Source of the DNA: Chloroflexota bacterium
GTDB lineage: Bacteria; Chloroflexota; Anaerolineae; Aggregatilineales; J027
Assembly (NCBI GenBank): GCA_016234595.1
Contig: JACRBG010000048.1
Coordinates: forward strand, 1-39,004
DNA length: 39,004 nucleotides
Reading direction: 5' to 3'
Every line of letters starts with the position of its first letter. The stretch's first letter is position 1. Below the pieces are notes generated by a model. The model searched no databases. It was not told where the DNA came from and saw only the letters and a list, made by a program, of their open reading frames with translations. A program made the position numbers and the translations under genes. This document shows, in pieces, positions 16,298-24,630 of this stretch.

Positions 16298-17665
16298 ATG
16301 CGTCTAGAAATCAACGTCAGTTTAGCGAAAATCAATGAAAAGCGGTTTCATGTCCATGTTGAGGGTCAATCCCTGCAAGACGAAACCACCTTAACTCTCG
16401 AAGCCCTTGCCAATGTGCCGGGGCTAAAAATTTTGGAGTTGCATACCGAGGATGGCTGGGGTAATCCGCTTTTATGTAACATAAGTGAAAAAACCATCAC
16501 CATTCCGACTAGACGATTTTTGCTCGAATATGATTTGCAAACCACCTACACCGATTGTATGGGGGCTGACCGCGAGGTCTATTTGATGTACCCTTTCATC
16601 AATGAGTATGAGGTGTTTTTGGGTGTGGGGTGTCTCCCTGTTCCCACGTCCCTGCCTCAAGAGCTGAATGATTTGCAGGTGCAGTTTAAATTAATGGATA
16701 TCCCGGCTGGCTGGAATATATTTTCGAACGGGATGCAAGGCCAGATTGAGCCAACCAAATTAGAAGGTTTTTTTGTCTATGTTACCACTGGCCTATCCTC
16801 GACTGAGCATACTTATGTTGCACAAAAGCAGCGGGTATTTTTCAATCTTGTCGTCCAACGGGGCAAAACAATTCCTCAGCAGCCGTATGAATTATGGGAC
16901 TATATTGACCGCTTTATGGTGTGGATAGAAAGCGCGGTCGCTCCCTATCACGGTCAGCAAGACATCAATATTCTCATCTTGCAGGCCCCCGATGATTTTG
17001 AACAGCAAACGGAGGGTCGTGCTTTTGCGACGGGTGAAAATGTTCCCAATGGGATTATTGTGTATGCCCCCAAAAATCCGACCTATTTATGGAAACTGTT
17101 TGAGCATGACAACTACGCCTATTTTTTGGAAGATGGCCTCGCTCACGAACTAACCCATTTTTATACCACCAGCAATTGGGCTGGACGTGCCAAATCAGTC
17201 TTGTACCCCAGCCCGACTTGTCCCCCCGACGAAGCACGCTTGCTTGGCGAATACCTCAATCAATATTGCTACAACCAATTTATGTATCAAGCCAACCCTA
17301 CCCAATTCTTCACTTATTATCTGTCGCGCATTTTGCAAAAACAACAAAAACGGGGTGGACGCAGCCCCATCTTAGACCTCTTTTTGCTGGATACTTATTT
17401 GCAGCGGCAGGGTCATTCTGTTTTGGCACTTTTTGGGGTGATGGTTTGGGAAAAGCAGCGACGACCCGGCCCTTATGAGTCAGCCCAGTTGATGTTTACG
17501 GTTATGCACGATTGGTTGGGGTTGGAAGTGCCGACGCATCTCAAATCCCAACTGTTGGGTAAGGAAGCTCCCAATTATCCGGCCTTTGTCGAAAAAGCAC
17601 TCGCTGAACGAGGTTATAGGCTGGTTCGACACCATGACGTCCTTGAAATTCGGCAGGGTTATTAA
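16298..17665 (+). CDS. HExxH metalloprotease-like protein (M1/M61-like)
   Basis: A 455-residue protein without a clear signal peptide. An N-terminal beta-rich region (about 1-195) precedes a helical catalytic-like region. The zinc motif HELTH is at 283-287 (LEDGLAHELTHFY). Glu312 and Glu318 downstream are the candidates for the third ligand; the exact M1 spacing (18 residues after the motif) is not met. The beta-sandwich plus HExxH layout is closest to the M61/M1 gluzincin style, but the family is not certain. GGAGA precedes the ATG. It is in the parA operon, two bases before the ADP-ribosylglycohydrolase gene, so the two products probably work in the same process; substrate unknown. Confidence 0.7.
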   Translation: MRLEINVSLAKINEKRFHVHVEGQSLQDETTLTLEALANVPGLKILELHTEDGWGNPLLCNISEKTITIPTRRFLLEYDLQTTYTDCMGADREVYLMYPFINEYEVFLGVGCLPVPTSLPQELNDLQVQFKLMDIPAGWNIFSNGMQGQIEPTKLEGFFVYVTTGLSSTEHTYVAQKQRVFFNLVVQRGKTIPQQPYELWDYIDRFMVWIESAVAPYHGQQDINILILQAPDDFEQQTEGRAFATGENVPNGIIVYAPKNPTYLWKLFEHDNYAYFLEDGLAHELTHFYTTSNWAGRAKSVLYPSPTCPPDEARLLGEYLNQYCYNQFMYQANPTQFFTYYLSRILQKQQKRGGRSPILDLFLLDTYLQRQGHSVLALFGVMVWEKQRRPGPYESAQLMFTVMHDWLGLEVPTHLKSQLLGKEAPNYPAFVEKALAERGYRLVRHHDVLEIRQGY

Positions 17666-17667
17666 CG

Positions 17668-18567
17668 ATGATTGAAAATGCTCGGCTGGCCCTTGAGGGA
17701 TTATCAGTGGGGGACGCCTTCGGTGAAAACTTTTTTCGCTATGACAAAGAATCAGCAGCCCTACGCATTCAACACCGTGATCTTCCTAGTGGTGAATGGC
17801 GCTACACCGATGACACCAATATGGCCCTCTCGATTTATCGCGTGTTGTGCCAAAAAGCCGATATTGACCAAGATGCTTTGATTCTCAGTTTCGCTGCCCA
17901 CTATAATCCAGCGCGTGGTTATGGTGCTGGGGCAGGTCGGTTGCTGCGACAAGTTGGCGCGGGAGGGCATTGGTGGCGTGACGCCTCGTATAGTCTATTT
18001 GAAGGGCAGGGATCGTTTGGTAACGGAGCAGCGATGCGTATTGCACCTATCGGTGGTTATTTTGCCGATGACCTAGAGCAGGTTGTGACTCAGGCTACTA
18101 AGTCTTCGGAAGTGACCCACGCCCACCCCGAAGGTATCGCCGGGGGTATAGCAGTCGCGGTGGCGGCGGCAATGGCCTATCGTCTGCGTGGCACACCACC
18201 CCCCACCCGATCAGCCTTTATCGAAATGATTCTCCCCTATGTGCCCGAAGGTGAGGTCAAAAGTGGGTTGCGGCAAGCCCAAGCCATTCAGTCCACCCAT
18301 GTTGACCATGCTGCCCGGATGTTGGGGAATGGCCTTTTGATTTCGGCCCAAGATACCGTGCCGTTTTGTCTATGGTGCGCGGGGGAATATCTAGGCAGTT
18401 TTGAGGAAGCGATGTGGCAAACTGTCGCGGCTTTTGGTGATATAGATACCAACTGCGCGATAGTGGGGGGCATTGTGGCTTTGTATGTGGGGCAGAGTGG
18501 GATTCCGAGCGAATGGATTCAGCGGCGCGAACCCTTGCCTGATTGGGCTATTGATATGAGTATGTAA
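17668..18567 (+). CDS. ADP-ribosylglycohydrolase (DraG/ARH family)
   Basis: A 299-residue enzyme of usual family length. The metal-binding motifs are present: TDDT at 47-50 and GDIDTN at 257-262 (Asp258, Asp260, Thr261). Other family features are GDAFGE near the N-terminus, GSFGNGAAMRIAPIG at about 115-130 and THAHPEGIAGGIAVA at about 150-164. Family members use a dinuclear Mg site to remove ADP-ribose from protein arginine, or to act on related ADP-ribosyl substrates. No ADP-ribosyltransferase is visible in the window. Being last in an operon with parA and parB is unusual. It may protect a host or partition protein from ADP-ribosylation, which is inference. Confidence 0.9.
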   Translation: MIENARLALEGLSVGDAFGENFFRYDKESAALRIQHRDLPSGEWRYTDDTNMALSIYRVLCQKADIDQDALILSFAAHYNPARGYGAGAGRLLRQVGAGGHWWRDASYSLFEGQGSFGNGAAMRIAPIGGYFADDLEQVVTQATKSSEVTHAHPEGIAGGIAVAVAAAMAYRLRGTPPPTRSAFIEMILPYVPEGEVKSGLRQAQAIQSTHVDHAARMLGNGLLISAQDTVPFCLWCAGEYLGSFEEAMWQTVAAFGDIDTNCAIVGGIVALYVGQSGIPSEWIQRREPLPDWAIDMSM

Positions 18568-18582
18568 TATAAATATAAATTC

Positions 18583-18601
18583 ATACAGTTATATACTGTA
18601 T
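18583..18601. promoter_or_regulatory. Palindrome ATACAGT/ACTGTAT after the parA operon
   Basis: ATACAGT (18583-18589) and ACTGTAT (18595-18601) flank TATAT. The right part TATACTGTAT (18592-18601) repeats exactly the sequence at 11297-11306 in the XRE promoter. It could be a regulator site or an element boundary, and the surrounding sequence is very AT-rich. Confidence 0.4.
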
Positions 18602-18634
18602 TATAAAAACTATACATATCCAAAATCAAAGAAA

Positions 18635-18652
18635 GGCGGTATCTCTACCGCC
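18635..18652 (-). terminator. Terminator of the deacetylase gene
   Basis: GGCGGTA (18635-18641) and TACCGCC (18646-18652) form a perfect 7-bp stem with a 4-base loop. Read on the minus strand it is followed by TTTCTTTGATTTTG, 9 bp past the stop at 18661. Confidence 0.75.
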
Positions 18653-18660
18653 CTAAAAAA

Positions 18661-19857
18661 TTAAGCAAATTGACCTTGCTGTTCGAGCATAGGTGATAGA
18701 TTTACCGCTTTACCTGCCAATCCTTCAAACTCATCAATCATCTCGGTCGAAGCACGGCGTCGCCACCACTGGGCCACCTCACACGGTAGCGCATTCCAAA
18801 AACCACCTCGCAGCTTCATGTGTCGCAAGAAGCCGACATAGACTTCCATGACGGCGCTGTCCATCAAATAGTCAGGATGCGTGTTAACGAGGGCCATCCC
18901 CCGGTTTTGTTCGATAAAATTCACTTTTTGAATCCATAGGTGCGGTGTTGTTTCCCCCAAAACTTTGACCAGTGTATGGTCTTGCGCCAGTGTATAGGGC
19001 AACTCGACAAAACGCCCGACAAAATAGGGCCAAATTGTCATGACGCCCCCCGGCATAGGTTCATAGGGGTCGGTATCAAAAAATGATAAATCATAATCCA
19101 TCTCTAAAATCTGCATCCATTCAGGTTGACGGTGCATCAGTGGCGCACGGAAGCCAACCGCTTGAAAATCTTTGAGATAGCGATTGATACGCTCGGCTCG
19201 CTGCATGAAGACCTGCTGAGATTGGAATTCCTTGCCATCATGTTTCAGACCGTGCACCCCAACCTCAAATCCACGCTCCCGCAGTTCGTCCATCAAAGCA
19301 AAATCGAGCTTGTAACGTTCGGGGATGAAATTGACGGAAGACCGAAAGCCAAAACTTTCATCAATATCGGCAATGGTTCGCATAAACGCCTGCCCTGCTG
19401 CTGTTTCAATATCATGTGTCAACACAAAAGCATAGGGTCGGCCTTCGGGCCAAAGCGGACGATGTTTTAGAACACCCCCAGTCATGGCTTGGACTTCATT
19501 CAAAACTTCCCAAAGAAAATTAGCGTAGCGTGGCTCAATCGGCCATTGCAATAGGGTTTCATCTTCTGCTCCCCGGCTATACAGTTGACGGAGGGCGACA
19601 ATCACGGGGCGAGGCATAAGAGGTTTGATTTCATAATACAGGCGCTTGATACGACTTAATCGCCAGCGGTCAGGGCCAAATTGCCCTTCACCTAGCACTT
19701 GCTCCACCAACTGGTTGCTTTCGGGTGGGGGATGCGATAATCCTAGGATAGGTATTTTTTTATGAATGGCGGCTTGCCATTGTTCAGGGGTAGGATTTGG
19801 CTCACACCGCCAAAACAAGTCGGGAGTATTCTCACTCCATAAATTAGTGCTCATCAT
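18661..19857 (-). CDS. Polysaccharide deacetylase-like (NodB-fold) protein
   Basis: A 398-residue protein. Residues about 143-330 carry the NodB core: FVLTHDIET with metal ligand Asp149, and VHGLKH with His202 and His206 as the H-x3-H motif. GFRAPLMHRQPEWMQ is the third motif, and MALVNTHPDYL is the last. An N-terminal extension of about 140 residues is not recognised. There is no signal peptide, so a cytosolic or membrane-associated role in polysaccharide assembly is possible, as in deacetylases of capsule loci. GAGG lies five bases before ATG 19857; ATG 19854 is also possible. The acetyltransferase-like gene upstream (95-bp gap) is on the same strand, fitting a sugar-modification pair. Confidence 0.82.
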   Translation of the reverse strand: MMSTNLWSENTPDLFWRCEPNPTPEQWQAAIHKKIPILGLSHPPPESNQLVEQVLGEGQFGPDRWRLSRIKRLYYEIKPLMPRPVIVALRQLYSRGAEDETLLQWPIEPRYANFLWEVLNEVQAMTGGVLKHRPLWPEGRPYAFVLTHDIETAAGQAFMRTIADIDESFGFRSSVNFIPERYKLDFALMDELRERGFEVGVHGLKHDGKEFQSQQVFMQRAERINRYLKDFQAVGFRAPLMHRQPEWMQILEMDYDLSFFDTDPYEPMPGGVMTIWPYFVGRFVELPYTLAQDHTLVKVLGETTPHLWIQKVNFIEQNRGMALVNTHPDYLMDSAVMEVYVGFLRHMKLRGGFWNALPCEVAQWWRRRASTEMIDEFEGLAGKAVNLSPMLEQQGQFA

Positions 19858-19952
19858 TTGATCCTCTATGGCTTATCTACAATAGGTGCTCCTTGGAATT
19901 ACCGACAGCATAACGAGTTATGCCCAACGAAAAGAATCAACAACCCTCGCGC

Positions 19953-20681
19953 TTATGACTGCGCTGGGGCAGCCACTGCTGGTGGTGCAATGTCGAAAGG
20001 ATAAGGGGTACCTGCTGGCAATAGCGTAAATTTGTAGTGGCGGCGGAAAAAACGCCATTGATCGGTTCGTGTGAGATAGGGGTTGAACCCTGCTCGTTTA
20101 CAGCCTTTAAGCGCGGCGATATTCTGGTGATCTACAAAGGTAATCACCCGCTTGGCGCCTAGGTCGGTGGCTTTCTCGGTGATCCGGGCCATGGCATAGG
20201 GCATAATCCCTTTACCCTGAAACGCCTCTGGGGTAAACGCATATTCCAACAGGGCCTCGTTTGGCTCAAGCACCGGGAAGATACCATGAAAGTAGGCTTG
20301 GATGGCGTCGTTTTCTTTAGCACTCATCAACCACTGCATATAACAGGGTGTGTCGTCGTCCGTCACGCCCACATAACAGGTGCCGATATTGGCTTGTAGG
20401 AAGTTTAGGCGGTGCATACGGACATAGGGGCCGCGATCAGAAATACCCGGTGCATCCATTGCTAACAGACTGGCAACATCACTGTCTTTAAGGGGTCGAA
20501 TTGTAACAGCGATTTTGGCGGGTGCCGGCTCAAATGGCTGAGTTAGGTCACGTGCTAACCCAAAATGTGTCCAATCCGAGTAGATGCGGCGGCGAAATTC
20601 TTTGAGGAGGGCTTTAAATTGGCCCGTGCGGAGTGAAGTCAGTAAAGCCTTAGAAAAAGTCTTGAAGCGTGTCAAACTCAT
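19953..20681 (-). CDS. GNAT-fold acetyltransferase-like protein
   Basis: A 242-residue protein. After a basic N-terminal stretch (about 1-55) a GNAT domain runs about 58-215. It contains ALLEYAFTPEAFQGKGIMPYAMARITEKA, with the acetyl-CoA loop QGKG, and DHQNIAALKGCKRAGF, the usual final motif. GGAGG is seven bases before the start codon. The gene precedes the NodB-fold deacetylase on the same strand, so both may act on an N-acetylated surface sugar. In that reading one adds and one removes groups; the acceptor is unknown. Confidence 0.78.
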   Translation of the reverse strand: MSLTRFKTFSKALLTSLRTGQFKALLKEFRRRIYSDWTHFGLARDLTQPFEPAPAKIAVTIRPLKDSDVASLLAMDAPGISDRGPYVRMHRLNFLQANIGTCYVGVTDDDTPCYMQWLMSAKENDAIQAYFHGIFPVLEPNEALLEYAFTPEAFQGKGIMPYAMARITEKATDLGAKRVITFVDHQNIAALKGCKRAGFNPYLTRTDQWRFFRRHYKFTLLPAGTPYPFDIAPPAVAAPAQS

Positions 20682-20852
20682 CTACTATCCTCCAAATAAA
20701 CTAAATGGGCGTGATCCTCACTTTCTGCGGCGATCTTTATGCTAGTCTTAATAACTGTTACCTTGATGGTAGCAGGGAAAATATTAATCGTACTATTACG
20801 GAATATTTACACCAAGCAGCGAAGATAATAGGTATTTCAGCAGTGGAAACAA

Positions 20853-20880
20853 AAAGGACGACTATCTAAAGCCGCCCTTT
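20853..20880 (-). terminator. Terminator of the secreted protein gene 20895-21467
   Basis: On the minus-strand RNA the arm at 20880-20871 pairs with that at 20862-20853 over ten positions, including two G-U wobbles. TTGTTT follows. It starts 15 bases after the stop. Confidence 0.7.
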
Positions 20881-20894
20881 AAGATTTGAAAGGT

Positions 20895-21467
20895 TCACTT
20901 TGAAACGATGTTGGGTAGGAAATTGATGACAGATGCTGGAACCAATGCGGGTGGGGTAATGGGGGTGGCACGTTGTAAAATAGCACCTCGTACTGAACCA
21001 TCGGGTAAAATAATCCATCCCCCAATAAACTGATTCTCGCCAAAGCTGAATTCTGAACGAAACAAACCCGACCTAGGCTCTGACACAATTTCCAGTGTAA
21101 AAGTCTTGACTGTGCCATCCGCAAACGTGAATTGGCCCTCACCCGTGTCGCCATCCAAGGTGACGGTGACGCGATCATTAGAATCGTTTAAAACCTCCAC
21201 CTGATTATTCAGAACTGGCCCGATGAACCATTCAGCGATCCCCACGAAATTTTCATCAGCCTGCCCATCGCAAATATAGACGGTGGCTTCCTCATCAATT
21301 AACCCTACCCCTACAAACACATCCGGCTCGCCTTCAATTGTCCCCACATAGGTCACGGCGACCGTTTCCTCTTGCGGGGGTTGGGCGTGGGCGCGATAGG
21401 TGGCAAAACCTGCCCCGACTAGAATCATAACGGCAATGACTAACGATAAGGCAGCTTTGATACGCAT
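20895..21467 (-). CDS. Secreted protein of unknown function
   Basis: A 190-residue exported protein. Residues 1-28 (RIKAALSLVIAVMILVGAGFATYRAHAQ) are a clear signal peptide. The mature part begins TYVGTIEGEPDVFVGVGLI and is beta-rich, with one Cys in VYICDGQ. Strands such as RVTVTLDGDTGEGQFTF and SFGENQFIGGWIILPDGSVRGAIL suggest a small barrel. The open frame reaches 21611, but GGAG eight bases before ATG 21467 and the signal peptide place the start there. Not recognised. It has its own terminator and no clear operon partner. Confidence 0.75.
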   Translation of the reverse strand: MRIKAALSLVIAVMILVGAGFATYRAHAQPPQEETVAVTYVGTIEGEPDVFVGVGLIDEEATVYICDGQADENFVGIAEWFIGPVLNNQVEVLNDSNDRVTVTLDGDTGEGQFTFADGTVKTFTLEIVSEPRSGLFRSEFSFGENQFIGGWIILPDGSVRGAILQRATPITPPALVPASVINFLPNIVSK

Positions 21468-21691
21468 TGAATGTTCTCCGTAAAAGTGGCTAGCGTAGCT
21501 ATTTGTAATACCCCTAGCAATAGGGCACACTTTCAGGATAGATGAATTGGCGGGGCAGGACACCTGCTGATGGATAGGAATATTGGCCTGACATTGGTGG
21601 GGCGAAAACACTGTCGAAAGTTAGTTAGCGGAGCAAACTCAACCCCCATTTTTGTGTTCAGTTGCTGCCAGTAGAATTCTAATTATATCGG

Positions 21692-23494
21692 TCAGGGCTG
21701 GCGCTTCATGATAAAAATAGTCAAATCGTCCGACTGTGGGAGTTCACCTGTAAATTGGGTGACAGCCTCAACAATGGCATTCAGCACCGCGTCGGCACTG
21801 CCATTCGCTGTTGATTCGACTGCCGCTCGCAATCGGGCCTCGCCAAAAAGATCACCCGCCGCGTCCATTGCCTCGGTGACCCCATCGGTATAACAGATAA
21901 GCATATCCCCCGGTTGCATAGTGATCTCAGCTTCTTCAAGGTGGATATTCTCAAACATGCCCAACACGATGCCTTTAGCCTTGAGGGTTTGGAATGCCCC
22001 ATGTTCGGCCCGCCACCACAACGGCGGATTATGCCCTGCGTTGGCAAAAACGACCCGTGCCTCTACGGGATATAACACCCCATAAAACGCGGTGAGGAAC
22101 ACATCACTTTTTGCGTCAGTGATGATAACCTCGTTAGCGCGTACCAGTGCCTCAGCCGGGGGTCGCCGTCCACTGCTGGCAACGGATCGCATAATCGTGC
22201 GGCTCATAGACATAAACAAGGCCGCTGGCACGCCTTTACCCGCTACGTCGCCAATGACCATACCGAGTCGTTTTTGTTCTCCCGCCAGCCAGAAAAAATC
22301 ATAAAAATCACCGCCAATTTGACGGGCCGCTTGATAATACGAGCAGAATTCCCACCCCTCAATGATGGGGCAGGCATCCGGCAGCAGGCTCAATTGAATC
22401 TGCCGAGCCAGCGTCAATTCTTCTTCCATCCGCCGACCTTCGGCCTCTTGTTGCAACAGGCGGGCTTTTTCAATCGCAATCGCGGCTTGATTCGCCATCA
22501 ATCGCAAAAAGCGCAGTTTGTCCGTATCCATTTGATAGGTGTGGCGCATATCCAGCACCAACGCCCCAATCGAACGCCCATCAATGATGAGTGGCACAAT
22601 CACATGCCCACGAAACCCTTCCGCCGCCAGCCAATCGGCCCGGAAGGTGGGGTATTCGTTTTCCCATATATCCTCAACTACGACAGGCTGCTGTTTGTGC
22701 ATAGCACGCCCCGGCCCGGTGCGATCGTCATTGGGCAACAAGCGACGCTCATAGACCGGATCAGAAATCCAACCACTGACTGCTTTAAACGCCAACCATG
22801 CGGGGTCTTCACTCGGTAGCAGCAGTGCACACGCATCAAATCCCAATAAGCGGCTTACCTCAATCACCAAATAATTCATCAGGTCTTGCAGTTCTGACCG
22901 ACTCAATAGTTGATTGGAAAATTCAAGCAGCACGGCTTGTTCATGAATGCGCTGTTCCCGCAGCATATCAAATAGGCGGGCCCGTTCAATTGCCGCCGCG
23001 ATGATATTGCCAACGCTGTTCAAAATGGTCAGCGACTCTTCATTAAATTCGCTCCAATCCGATGCCGCGACGTTCAAAATGCCAAGGGTTTGTTCCCCAA
23101 TACGCAGAGGAGCCGAGGCATGAACCACCAATCCGCGTGTATCCCCATCGGATTCAATCAAGCGACTGCATCTGACCTCGTTATAGGCCTCAGTGAGTTT
23201 GCCTTTGCTGCAATAGCCCTGACAATCACAGCCCCCATCCCACGCCGAGGCACTTTCCAAATCCAGCGCCGGGGGTAGATTGTGATAGGCGGCCAGCACA
23301 TACCCTTTGCCCCACCAGCGTTCTTGGGCATTAGAGGCCAGTAAAAATATCCAGCCTGTCTGTAGGCCCATCAATTCGACCAAACGGGCAAGGACACTAT
23401 TTAGGGCGCTTTGGACATCGACCGCACTGTTGAGCGTGGCGGCGATTTCGTTGAGCGTGGTCAGACGCTCGATGAGTGTTATTTCGTTGGACAT
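21692..23494 (-). CDS. GAF-GAF-PP2C (SpoIIE/RsbU-type) serine phosphatase
   Basis: A 600-residue cytosolic protein. A first GAF domain occupies about 12-180 and contains a Cys cluster (CDCQGYCSKG near 87). A second GAF domain occupies about 200-350. A short coiled coil (AEGRRMEEELTLARQIQLSLLP) leads into the PP2C SpoIIE domain at about 375-598. The metal-site motifs are present: GGDFYDF, GDVAGKGVPAALFMS, CYTDGVTEA and SDDLTIFI. RsbU-type phosphatases dephosphorylate an anti-sigma antagonist. No RsbV/RsbW-like pair is in the window, but the genes just upstream encode GyrB-like GHKL ATPases on the same strand. The start at 23494 follows a G-rich site; ATG 23512 is an alternative. The Cys cluster may bind metal or sense redox. 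Confidence 0.9.
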   Translation of the reverse strand: MSNEITLIERLTTLNEIAATLNSAVDVQSALNSVLARLVELMGLQTGWIFLLASNAQERWWGKGYVLAAYHNLPPALDLESASAWDGGCDCQGYCSKGKLTEAYNEVRCSRLIESDGDTRGLVVHASAPLRIGEQTLGILNVAASDWSEFNEESLTILNSVGNIIAAAIERARLFDMLREQRIHEQAVLLEFSNQLLSRSELQDLMNYLVIEVSRLLGFDACALLLPSEDPAWLAFKAVSGWISDPVYERRLLPNDDRTGPGRAMHKQQPVVVEDIWENEYPTFRADWLAAEGFRGHVIVPLIIDGRSIGALVLDMRHTYQMDTDKLRFLRLMANQAAIAIEKARLLQQEAEGRRMEEELTLARQIQLSLLPDACPIIEGWEFCSYYQAARQIGGDFYDFFWLAGEQKRLGMVIGDVAGKGVPAALFMSMSRTIMRSVASSGRRPPAEALVRANEVIITDAKSDVFLTAFYGVLYPVEARVVFANAGHNPPLWWRAEHGAFQTLKAKGIVLGMFENIHLEEAEITMQPGDMLICYTDGVTEAMDAAGDLFGEARLRAAVESTANGSADAVLNAIVEAVTQFTGELPQSDDLTIFIMKRQP

Positions 23495-23538
23495 GACCCC
23501 CCACAGAGTCATCGTAATCTTTGCGGACGCGGAGTTAA

Positions 23539-24605
23539 TTATACGACGGAGTCATCGGAATTGCTGGTATAGGGATGAAAAAAATGCCGACCAAAGGCTT
23601 TTCGTTTTTCCCACCCCATACCTTGAAGCTGCTCCCAGAAGCTGTTATAGACCAATCCGGCAACTGCCCCATAAATTTCACGATTGCCAAGTACAGCTTT
23701 GGTGGGGCTGCGAAAATGTGGATTAGGATGCCGAATGTTGATAACTGCACTCAATCTGGGGGCAACCCTTTTCCATGTCAATTCAGCTTCGTCATTTTCA
23801 TTATCAAGAGGGTATAAATCGGCCTCATTTAATGCGCACAAGATGGAGGCTTTCATCGCAGCGAGATGGGTGCCTCCAGAGGTGGTTTCAACCGTGTTGA
23901 CATAACTCAAGATGTTGGAGTGTGCCCCGTCCGTAAACTGGAACGCGAATTCAATCCCAACAGCGAAGCTTGACTGGCCGGGGAGGGTCATTGCGACTTC
24001 TTTTGCCAGATATACAACCTCATGCAAAGGTTGACCGCCTACATTAAGTTCTTGGACAAGTGGAGTAGGGTGAAATCGGGTACGAATGAAAATGTTGTGC
24101 CGTGCTCAGTTTCATCTAGTGGCCTAATTTGCTCCAATGAACTTTGGGCTAGACCTTCTCGATATACTTGCCGCCACAAAAACCCGTCGCGCGCATTTTC
24201 AACGACCATCTCCGCCGAAAGCATATTGACGACAGTTAAGCCCATCCCATGAATGCCGCCTGTCACCGCATAAAGCTCCGGTTCAAAATCCCGTTTATGA
24301 GCCGCCAAATTAACTAGGATGGCCTCCATTTTTGTAAGGCCAGAATCTTTATACGGGCTCATCGGCAGGCCATGACTATTGTCTCGGATGACCACTCGAT
24401 TTTCTGGCAGTAGCGTTAATTCGATATGGTCACAACGCCCGACAAAGGCCTCTTCTACCATATGGTCGAGTATTTCGTAAACCAGATGATGCAAGGCCCG
24501 TGCATCTGCTCCCCCAATATACATGCCGGGGCGCTGGCGGACGGCGTCATGGGCGGTCAGTCGTGGAATATTTTGCCGATTATATGAGGTATTTGAATCC
24601 ATCAT
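23539..24605 (-). pseudogene. Frameshifted and internally deleted GyrB-N-terminal-like ATPase
   Basis: Two pieces in different frames are homologous to the intact neighbour at 24631-25806. The first (24605-24039) carries the GHKL part: RPGMYIGGADARALHHLVYEILDH, DNSHGLP and GGIHGMGLTVVNMLS. It ends in frame just after FVPDFT. The continuation LVQELNVGGQPLHEVVYLAK is in another frame and runs through EFAFQFTD, TSGGTHL and NPHFRSPTK to 23539. Compared with the neighbour, about 50 codons are missing at the junction (near 24040-24065), so it looks like a deletion plus frameshift. An ATG at 24027 could restart the C-terminal piece but lacks a good ribosome site. Sequencing error alone would not explain the missing codons. 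Confidence 0.75.
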
Positions 24606-24630
24606 TGGGTGTCATTTCCTGCCCTGATTA

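Noticed and set aside
22274-22819. 181-codon plus-strand frame
   Set aside because: It lies within the phosphatase gene on the other strand and has no domain; it is a shadow frame.
23539-24027. Independent gene starting at ATG 24027
   Set aside because: Codons upstream of this ATG in the same frame (VQELNVGGQPL) are still homologous to the neighbour, so it is the tail of a disrupted gene rather than a separate gene.
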